NCBI GenBank assembly: GCA_965219495.1 | Contig: OZ244777.1 | Location: 2,790,001 to 2,854,000 of the forward strand | DNA: 64,000 nucleotides | Direction of reading: 5' to 3' | Source of the DNA: CAZPXZ01 sp965219495 | GTDB taxonomy: Bacteria > Pseudomonadota > Alphaproteobacteria > Rhodobacterales > CAZPXZ01 | Shown here: one piece after another, positions 54,074-61,082 of the stretch | Numbering within the stretch: position 1 is the stretch's first letter | Layout: every line of letters begins with the position of its first letter | Notes under the pieces: model-generated | What the model was told of the DNA's origin: nothing | The model's input: only the letters and a program-made list of their open reading frames with translations | The model's database searches: none | Made by a program: the position numbers and the translations under genes

Positions 54074-55060
54074 ATGGCTCAAGGAGAGTCCGAGTTCCCG
54101 ACGCGCAGGGTGATCATCGACACCGACCCCGGCATCGACGATGCGATGGCGATTCATTACGCCTTTGCGCATCCTGGCCTGGAAGTCATCGGACTGACTA
54201 CGGTTTTCGGCAATGTCACCACGGAAATTGCGACCCGCAATGCTCTAGTGCTCGCGGAAATGGCGGACTATCTCTGCATTGTCGCCGAGGGTGCAGCCGC
54301 GCCTATGGTCCAAGCGCCAAGAGAGCCCGCTTTCCACGTTCACGGCGCCGAAGGCTTCGGAGATATCCTGTCGGGAACGCCGAACTGGACCCGCGATCCA
54401 CGGCCCGCGGCGCAGTTAATCTGCGAGACCATTGCTTCAAGTCCTGGAGAAATCTCTTTGATCGCACTCGGCCCTCTCACCAATCTCAGTCTCGCGCTCC
54501 AAGAGAATCCTGAAATTGTGAAACAGGTCGCCGAAGTGATCATCATGGGGGGCGCTCTGGATGTTCCGGGCAACGCCTCACCTTACGCCGAAGCGAATAT
54601 CATCAATGATCCGCACGCCGCCGACGCCGTTTTCGCGGCAGACTGGCCCATCATGCTGGTGGGGTTGGATGTCACCTGTCAGGTTTGCTGTAACCGGGCG
54701 GACTTCGCGGGCGTGCGCGCGGCAGCGCCCGACATCGGCGGCTTCTTGGATGGTGCAGTGCAGCACTATTTCAGGTTTCATCGGGAGCAGCACAATCACA
54801 ATGGCTGCTATATGCACGATCCTACTTCCTTGGTCGCCGCCACCGATCCAGAAGGATTTGTTGTAATAAAGACCCCCCTGCGCTGCGTAACGGAAGGCAA
54901 AGAACTTGGCCGGGTGGTGCGGGCTCCCGGTTCCGGGCGGCGCAAGGTAAGTTTTTGCAGGGGAGTTGATGCGGATTACGTGCGAGCAGTTTTCCTTTCC
55001 ACGGTTCACAAAGCAGACACGTGTCGAGAAGAGCGCAGAAAACAAAAAGGGAAATTGTGA
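54074..55060 (+). CDS. inosine-uridine-type nucleoside hydrolase
   Basis: About 328 residues. The calcium-binding DTDPGIDDAMA is at the N-terminus; IIMGGALDVPGN, EANIINDPHAA and the late HDPTSL with its ligand Asp follow the IUNH family. It splits ribonucleosides into base and ribose. Gene order with ribokinase suggests nucleoside salvage. The C-terminal tail (CREERRKQKGKL) is charged and longer than usual. ATG 54074 preferred over TTG 54068. Confidence 0.93.
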   Translation: MAQGESEFPTRRVIIDTDPGIDDAMAIHYAFAHPGLEVIGLTTVFGNVTTEIATRNALVLAEMADYLCIVAEGAAAPMVQAPREPAFHVHGAEGFGDILSGTPNWTRDPRPAAQLICETIASSPGEISLIALGPLTNLSLALQENPEIVKQVAEVIIMGGALDVPGNASPYAEANIINDPHAADAVFAADWPIMLVGLDVTCQVCCNRADFAGVRAAAPDIGGFLDGAVQHYFRFHREQHNHNGCYMHDPTSLVAATDPEGFVVIKTPLRCVTEGKELGRVVRAPGSGRRKVSFCRGVDADYVRAVFLSTVHKADTCREERRKQKGKL

Positions 55061-55589
55061 AGGGAGAGGCTGGATAAGCCGATGGATTATTCTATTGAAT
55101 TTCAGCCAAGAGTAGATTTCACGCCACTGTAGGACGAGTTCTATGGACCAGTTTGAACATCTTCCAGATCGTCATAGTTGCGGAGACAAGCCGGACAAGA
55201 CCGTTTCGAGGTTGTTGGCAAGCAGGTGATGTTGCAATTGCCGGTCTCCGGCCGCCCCAACCCCGTGTGTCATCCTGATTGTCGCGGGTGTCGCATCTTG
55301 ATTGTCGCGCAGCACCGAGCTCGCAACCGGCGACAAGTAGGTTCGAAGAACAGGTCTAAGCGGGGTCACTGGTGCGACAGTGGTAGCGCTGGGAGCGGAT
55401 GACGCAAAGCAGCGAAAAACCACGCTAGGGGCAGAGCGGGATACCGGGAAAGGGCAGTAGGAAGCGTCGGATCCGGGTGGCCGACGGCGAGATCGCGGCC
55501 GAACCGTCAGCTCTTCGCCGTACCGCTGCAGCCTCTCCGCTTCTGGAGGTGAGACCTCCCGGATCAAGGCTCGATCAAGAAGTAGTACA
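55061..55589. other. gap with no recognisable gene
   Basis: Frames on both strands are low-complexity translations. A short direct repeat TGATTGTCGCG occurs twice (about 55275-55315). Nothing more is supported; the region may be the remains of a mobile element. Confidence 0.4.
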
Positions 55590-56153
55590 CTACGCGTTCG
55601 TGTCTTCAGACCTTGCCTGAACTACCGCGCGAACTTGTTTCATTGCGAGGAACATGCGCGCGGGGTTGCTTGCGAAGGTCGTGAAACCGAAGCTCTCGTA
55701 CCACGCCTTGCGGCGGGAAAACTCCGCCTCGCCGCCGTCCGAGATCACATCGAGAATGATTGCATGGCAGCCGGCCGCGTCGGCAATCACGGATGCCTTT
55801 TCGAAAACGTGGTGCATGAGGATACCACCGAAACCTTTGCCCTGTTGTCCCTCGTCGACCGCGACCTGCCCTAGGAAGAGCACCGGGATCTCCCCATGAT
55901 CGGGCGCTCCCCGCGGTCGCCGCTTGAGTTCGTCCACGTTCATCATGCCGAGGTTGATGGCATGATAGCCCAGGATTCGTGGGCTTCCCTCTTCGACCAC
56001 GACATACACACGAGTCATGTCGTCCTCTTGCTGTTTCCTAGCGCTCAGCTTGAGGTAGTTGTTCAGACGGCGGACACCGCAGTCGAAATGGTCGCGGTCG
56101 TGCCGTGCCGCGTCGAGGAGCTCTATTCTGAAGGCCGGATGCTCAGTCGGCAT
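55590..56153 (-). CDS. GNAT-family toxin (TacT-like)
   Basis: A 187-residue acetyltransferase with the acetyl-CoA loop VAVDEGQQGKGFGG and a catalytic-type Tyr in KAWYESFGF; FDCGVRRLNNYLKLSA is the usual N-terminus of TacT-type toxins. Such toxins acetylate aminoacyl-tRNA and stop translation. The start overlaps the end of the antitoxin gene by 11 bases. Together they form a type II module. Confidence 0.9.
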   Translation of the reverse strand: MPTEHPAFRIELLDAARHDRDHFDCGVRRLNNYLKLSARKQQEDDMTRVYVVVEEGSPRILGYHAINLGMMNVDELKRRPRGAPDHGEIPVLFLGQVAVDEGQQGKGFGGILMHHVFEKASVIADAAGCHAIILDVISDGGEAEFSRRKAWYESFGFTTFASNPARMFLAMKQVRAVVQARSEDTNA

Positions 56154-56478
56154 GAACCACGCGCGCGCTGTAGTTTCGGGCAGCCTCGAGAGCGCGCGGG
56201 GTTGGAGCGGGTGGAGCGTCGAGGGCTGCGGCGAACATCTCGGCGTCCTGCGGCGTCAATATATGCCGGGACTGCAGGTCGAGCACGCGCGTTGCCTCAC
56301 GCTCGATCGCGGCACGCAGGAACACGGACTTGTCTACGGCCAGCGCTAGTGCGGCACGCTCGATCAGGCTCGCTAGTCGATCATCATGGCGTACCTGGGT
56401 TGTCTTGGTCAGTCTTGCCGAAATGCTTGACGCAGCATCGAAGTTCAACACGCTTGCCTCCTTACGAGGTTGTTCCAT
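56143..56478 (-). CDS. DUF1778-family antitoxin (TacA-like)
   Basis: A 111-residue protein whose central part (SLIERAALALAVDKSVFLRAAIEREATRVL) is the DUF1778 ribbon-helix-helix-type antitoxin. The first 25 residues before the conserved part are unusual for the family, so the true start may be later, but no other start codon is available nearby. A perfect palindrome covers the start, consistent with autoregulation of the module. Confidence 0.88.
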   Translation of the reverse strand: MEQPRKEASVLNFDAASSISARLTKTTQVRHDDRLASLIERAALALAVDKSVFLRAAIEREATRVLDLQSRHILTPQDAEMFAAALDAPPAPTPRALEAARNYSARVVHAD

Positions 56479-56504
56479 GTAGTGCGATATGCACTACATG
56501 TCAA
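56477..56504 (-). promoter_or_regulatory. operator palindrome and -35 element of the TacA-TacT module
   Basis: ATGTAGTGC-GATAT-GCACTACAT (56477-56499) is a perfect 9-bp inverted repeat with a 5-base spacer. Its left edge includes the ATG of the antitoxin gene, and on the minus strand TTGACA (56499-56504) adjoins its other edge. This is where an antitoxin-toxin complex would bind to repress its own promoter. Confidence 0.65.
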
Positions 56505-56539
56505 GTCCAAATTGAATCGGGGAGCGAAGCCTGAAGGTG

Positions 56540-56946
56540 TTCGTGGACAGGCAGGAGGAGCCGTCGCCATCGCGCGGTCCTGCATCCGCAAGGGCGCCCG
56601 GGGCCGCTGCTACAACGGCGTCGACCTGGTCAACCACCTCGAGGCCGAGCTCCGCGCCGGACGCCAGGGCCGCACCGCAGATCAGCTCGTACGCCGCGAC
56701 TTCGTCATCCTCGACGAACTCGGCTATCTGCCCTTCGCTCAGGCCGGCGGGCAGCTGCTCTTCCACCTCATGAGCCGGCTCTACGAGCGCACTTCTATCG
56801 TCATCACCACAAACCTCGCCTTCGGCGAATGGCCATCCGTCTTCGGCGACCCCAAGATGACCACCGCCCTGCTCGACCGTCTCACTCATCATTGCGAGAT
56901 CATCGAGACCGGCAACGAGAGCTGGCGCTTCAAGAACCGCTCCTGA
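56540..56946 (+). pseudogene. istB: IS21 helper ATPase IstB, 5'-truncated
   Basis: The C-terminal two thirds of IstB: IARSCIRKG, DLVNHLEAE, Walker B FVILDELGYLPF, TSIVITTNLAFGEW, VFGDPKMTTALLDRLTHH. The Walker A part and everything before it, including istA, are gone; the junction with the toxin-antitoxin promoter region is near 56540. Cannot be functional. Confidence 0.85.
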
Positions 56947-57086
56947 CCCGCCGCCCGGCCCGCTTGCCCCGGTGGGCCAACAGGGCCCCCCCCCACGCGG
57001 CTTCGCTCCGCGTAGCGCAGGGCGCTACACGAAGCCGCGCGGGTCCCTCCTATTGACTACCAGGACAACCTCCGCCGTGCCACTCA

Positions 57087-57138
57087 GGGGGTCAATTTTG
57101 CACGCCGATCGGGGGTCAAATTTGAAAGCCGATTGACA
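57087..57138. mobile_element. right end of an IS21-family element
   Basis: Two tandem copies of a 24-base repeat beginning GGGGGTCAA (57087 and 57111) followed by the terminal GATTGACA ending at 57138. Multiple terminal repeats ending in TGACA are typical of IS21 ends. The IS110 remnant begins at the next base. Confidence 0.7.
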
Positions 57139-57239
57139 AAGGAGCGCTCGCCACGCACGCTCCCCTCACCGTCGATGATGCAGACTTGGTGAGCTTCCGA
57201 TCCCCAGTCGACACCGACAAACCATTCGATCATGTCCAT
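57139..57239 (-). pseudogene. IS110-family transposase, N-terminal fragment
   Basis: 33 codons reading MDMIEWFVGVDWGSEAHQV and IIDGEG, the RuvC-like start of IS110 transposases with the first catalytic Asp. The frame is cut exactly at the end of the IS21 element, so the IS21 element probably inserted into it. Confidence 0.75.
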
Positions 57240-57362
57240 CGCACTTCTTCCCGTCTCGTCCGTGCCCGGGCCGCCGCGATGCTCACCAAACCCTGTACTG
57301 GCGCTGGAAGGCGCGAACTCCCCACGGGGCATCCATCGCGGCCAACGATCGGGGCACGGATC

Positions 57363-59724
57363 CTTTCATTTTCCCATACTTGTATTTGATAAGTTTGTCG
57401 GCTATATGGATGGCATGCAAGTTGGGCTCCACCAGTTTCGCGCCACGACCATAGAGTGGCTCAAGGAGACGCTGCGGATCGGGAGCGGCACGCGGACTTC
57501 CGTGGCCCGGGAGTTGTGCGCGCATGAGGATTGGCGGAACGTTTGCGGACAGTTCTGCGTATCGGCGGCGACCAAGGCGTTGCCGGTTCTTGCATCGAAG
57601 CTGGGTCTGGCTCTTCCTGCGGCACGGAGGGTGGAGAATTTCGCGGCAGGCGGCAACCAGCGGTTGGCGGATTACCCGGATCTTGCCCTGCAGTGTCGGT
57701 TGCGGGATCTCGGGGCGATCACGCTGGAGCCGGTTGCCGATGCTGCGGACAAGCGGCGGTGGGAGTCGATGATGGCGACGCATCATCCGCAGGGCTGGTC
57801 GCGGGCGCCGGGCGGGCAGATGCGGTATTGGGTTGGTTCGGCGCAGCATGGCTGCGTTGGCGGCATTGGTTTTTCGTCTGCCGGCTGGCATCAGCAGGCG
57901 CGTGATACCTTCATCGGCTGGTCGGCGGATGCGCGCGCCGCGAACCTGCCTCGTCTGATCTGCAATCACCGCTTTCTTTTGCTTCCCGGGGTACGGGTTC
58001 ACGGCCTGGCGTCGGGTGTTCTGCGGATGGCGGGCGAACGGGTGGCGCAGGATTGGGAGGCGGCCTACGGGGTGCGCCCGGTGCTGGCGTTCACCTATAT
58101 CGGCGCCAACTATTCCGGTCGCAGCTACCGGGCGGCGCGGTGGCGGTGCTGTCCGCAACGGACCAAGGGGCGTCCGCCCGGATGCGAGGAACCGGGGGAG
58201 CAGCGCAGCGTGTGGATGAAGCCGCTGTCGGCGGGCTGGCGCGAGATCTTGTGCGAGGTGCCGCGACGCGTGATCGGTGCGGCACCGGCGGCCTTTGTCG
58301 AGGACGATGCGGACTGGGCGTCCCGCGAGTATGGCCGCTGTTCTCATAGTGATGGCCGGATCCGGGACCGGATTGTTCGCATGGGCCGATCCTGGCTAAG
58401 GTGTCTTGGCAAGGGGTTGCCGGTCATCTTTCCTGAAAAGGCGGAGCAGAAGGCGGCGTATCGGCTGTTGTCGAACGAGAAGGTCACGATGGATCACATT
58501 CTGGATGGCCACAAGGCGATGCTGGTGGAGCGGTGCGGTCTGGAGCAGACGGTTCTTGCGATCCAGGACACCACCACGGTGAATTACGACCTGCTGACGG
58601 CGACGGAGGGTCTTGTCGGTCTCGGTGGCGGCGGCAAGGGCAGTTCGGGTGTTGTCGCCCATACCGGGCTTGCGGTCACCTTGGCCGGTCGTCCGCTGGG
58701 GGTGTTCGAGTTGGACGCGACGTTCCGCGATGGCGGTGCCACGGGCGGCGACAAGGAGAGTGTGCGCTGGCTTGCGGGTATTGAGCGGGCACAGGAGCTT
58801 GCCGCGGCCTGTCCCGCGACGCGGGTAATCACGGTGTGTGATCGCGAAGGGGATTTTTGGGGCCTGCTGAGCAAGGCGCGCGCGGACGGGGCAGCCCTGC
58901 TGGTGCGCGCGAGCCGGTCGGCCCAGCGCCAGGTGCTTGTCGAGGGGGGCGGCAAGGCGGACCTCTGGGACCATGTCGCGGCGACCCCGCAACTTGCAAC
59001 CCGGCAGCTTGCGCTTCCGGCCTGTGGCGGCAAACGGGCCCGCAAGAAGCGCACGGCAAAGATCGGCCTGCGCGCCACGGAAGTGCTGCTGGCGCCGCCG
59101 CAGGATGCTGCCGATCGGGAACCGATCCGGATGCTCGCGGTTTCGGCAACCGAGACCGGCGGCAGCAAAGACCCGGTGCATTGGCTGTTGCTGACCACCG
59201 AGGGCCTGAACGAGACCGCCGACGACAGGGTGCAAACAGCGTGGACCGTTATCGATTGGTATGTCCTGCGATGGACCATCGAACTGTATTTCAAAGTGTT
59301 GAAATCCGGCACCCGGATCGAGGACCGCCGGCTCGACCACGCCGACGATTTGCGCAAGTGTCTGGCTTTCGATGCGATCACCGCTTGCCATGTGTTCGAT
59401 CTCGAACGGATGGCGCGCGAGGCCCCCGACACGCCCGCCAACAAAGTCGTCACACAAGACGAAATCGATGTCCTGCAAGCCTTGCTGAAGGCCCAGGGCC
59501 ACCGCAACGCCCGCGCACCACCCCCCGCAACGCCAGACATTCGTACCCTGGTGATCAACATCGCGCAGCTGGCCGGGTTTCATCCGCGCAAACAGCAACC
59601 GCTACCGGGAACGAAGAAAGTTTGGGAAGGATATATCCTACTGAAATGGGCACTCTTCGGCGTGCTGGCAGTCAAGGAAGCGAAGATGAGTTGATTACCG
59701 AATACAATTGTGGGGAGATGAAAG
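57363..59724 (+). mobile_element. complete Tn5/IS50-like element carrying a DUF4338-transposase fusion
   Basis: Bounded by inverted repeats that match at 24 of 30 positions (left begins CTTTCATTTTCCCATAC; right end, complemented, begins CTTTCATCTCCCCACAA). Flanked by GCACGGATC (57354-57362) and GCACGGGTC (59725-59733), a 9-bp target duplication with one difference, the length expected for IS4/IS50-type elements. Length about 2.36 kb, single gene. Confidence 0.85.
57406..59694 (+). CDS. DruA-like DUF4338 domain fused to Tn5-like IS4-superfamily transposase
   Basis: About 762 residues. 27-77: helical module SVARELCAHEDW...ALPVLASKLGL, as at the N-terminus of DruA-type proteins. 117-252: DUF4338 core with ATHHPQGW, CNHRFLLLPGVRVHGLAS and SYRAARW. 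299-372: Tn5-type DNA-binding domain (DWASREYG, PEKAEQKAAYRLLSNE). 380-760: DDE core, Asp388 in IQDTT, Asp479 in VCDREGD, and Y-R-E-K signature Tyr619, Arg622, Glu626, Lys633. All catalytic residues are present. Start at ATG 57406, 43 bases inside the left repeat; earlier starts lie outside the element. Confidence 0.9.
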   Translation: MDGMQVGLHQFRATTIEWLKETLRIGSGTRTSVARELCAHEDWRNVCGQFCVSAATKALPVLASKLGLALPAARRVENFAAGGNQRLADYPDLALQCRLRDLGAITLEPVADAADKRRWESMMATHHPQGWSRAPGGQMRYWVGSAQHGCVGGIGFSSAGWHQQARDTFIGWSADARAANLPRLICNHRFLLLPGVRVHGLASGVLRMAGERVAQDWEAAYGVRPVLAFTYIGANYSGRSYRAARWRCCPQRTKGRPPGCEEPGEQRSVWMKPLSAGWREILCEVPRRVIGAAPAAFVEDDADWASREYGRCSHSDGRIRDRIVRMGRSWLRCLGKGLPVIFPEKAEQKAAYRLLSNEKVTMDHILDGHKAMLVERCGLEQTVLAIQDTTTVNYDLLTATEGLVGLGGGGKGSSGVVAHTGLAVTLAGRPLGVFELDATFRDGGATGGDKESVRWLAGIERAQELAAACPATRVITVCDREGDFWGLLSKARADGAALLVRASRSAQRQVLVEGGGKADLWDHVAATPQLATRQLALPACGGKRARKKRTAKIGLRATEVLLAPPQDAADREPIRMLAVSATETGGSKDPVHWLLLTTEGLNETADDRVQTAWTVIDWYVLRWTIELYFKVLKSGTRIEDRRLDHADDLRKCLAFDAITACHVFDLERMAREAPDTPANKVVTQDEIDVLQALLKAQGHRNARAPPPATPDIRTLVINIAQLAGFHPRKQQPLPGTKKVWEGYILLKWALFGVLAVKEAKMS

Positions 59725-59768
59725 GCACGGGTCCCCCCCAGGTGCTCGAGGCGCAGGCTGCCCATTAG

Positions 59769-61082
59769 TCAGTTTTTAACTGAACGTATCCAATTGTACA
59801 GGGGGCTTTCCTCGCCATTCTTGATCAGGCGCTCCATTGCCTGCGTCGCGACAGCCAGGCGGGTGTAGCCTTCCCAGATCACCTGATGACCGGGTGGCGC
59901 GTCATGCTTCCGGTTGAGGTAGCCGCCCAGCCGCGCGATCAGCAGGATCGCGCAGCCAAGCGACACCGGTGGAACCTCCCGGCCCTTGGCAACCGCCGTT
60001 GGAGCGCAACCCCCGTGTTGCGCGGCAGTCGAGGGAAGAGCAATCCCGCGTTCGATCGCGAAATCGCACAACACCGCGACTTCAACCTTCGAGAACATGG
60101 TTTCGGCAAGCAGTTCCGGGGTCTCGCGCCCGAGCAGGGTCAGGGCGGCCAGCCGGTAGGCGATGATCGCGTTGATGGTGACCGCGCGCTTGATGCGTTC
60201 CGCTGTCGTATGGGCAATCTTCTCGACATCGCAACCGCTCTTGAGGATCCGGTGATAGTCCTCGATGCGCCAGCGAAGGCCATACAGATCCACCACCTCC
60301 CGGGCCTGTTGGTTGGTCGTCACCGGCACCGTGGTGATCAGGAGCCATTCAATCCCCTCCGCGCCTTTCGGCGGTTCCGCCTCGTGCACATGGACCACCG
60401 ACAGCGGCGCCGGCGCCGCGCCAAGGCGCGCTTTCTGTTTCGCCGGCATCGGCATCTCGATGCGGTCCCAGCGCAGCGCAACGCGCGCCAAGCGCGCCTC
60501 GCGGCCCGCGAACGCTTTCTGACCGCGCGCCGCCTTGCGCGCAGAGGCCCGGTCAACCTTGACCTCCAGCGCCGCCCGAACCGGCGCCGCGCGCATCGTC
60601 GCGAACAGCTTGCCGCCATCGCCGAGGACACGGTCGTGCTTCGCCCGCACCAGCAGCGCCGCGCCACCCTCATCGCGATGCGCCGCGAACAGTTCAGCCA
60701 CGTCACCCTCGCGATCCATGACCGAAATCACCCGCGTATCCGCGAGATCCGCCACCAGCGCACTGGTATCGCGCCAGCCCCGCAGCCAGCGCTGCGTCTT
60801 CTTCTCCGCCGCCGGCTTGTTCTTGTCCGACTTCCCGTCCGGGGCATCGAATTCGATGCGCGGGATGCCGAGCGGCACCCCCTCCGCGTTCACTGCAAAG
60901 GCCGTGTGCATATGCAGCCCCAACGTGCCCGAAGCCCCCTTGTTCTTCGAGATCACCCCGAGACCCGAACAGCCATGATGGGTCGCGAAGTTCAGGTCGC
61001 TGCCGTCCTGGATGCAAAGCACCGTCGGTTGCCCCCGCATGCGGCGCAGCGTCCGCCCCCGGTGCGCCGCAATGGCATTCAC
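59769..61082 (-). pseudogene. Tn5-like IS4-superfamily transposase, 5'-truncated
   Basis: 437 codons. Catalytic Asp26 in IQDGSDLNF, Asp in VMDREGDVAEL and YGLRWRIEDYHRILKSG are intact, and the C-terminal domain is complete, but the DNA-binding domain and any DUF4338 part are missing. The first codons (from GTG 61082) lie within the end of the neighbouring IS4 element at 61070, so insertion of that element removed the 5' part. Related in type to, but clearly different from, the element at 57363. Confidence 0.85.

Noticed and set aside
53189..55060. Ribokinase/nucleoside hydrolase pair as an unusual system
   Set aside because: A common salvage pair; complete motifs and normal order, nothing novel.
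55172..55567. 131-codon minus-strand frame between the nucleoside hydrolase and TacT genes
   Set aside because: Serine-, arginine- and proline-rich translation without any motif or ribosome site.
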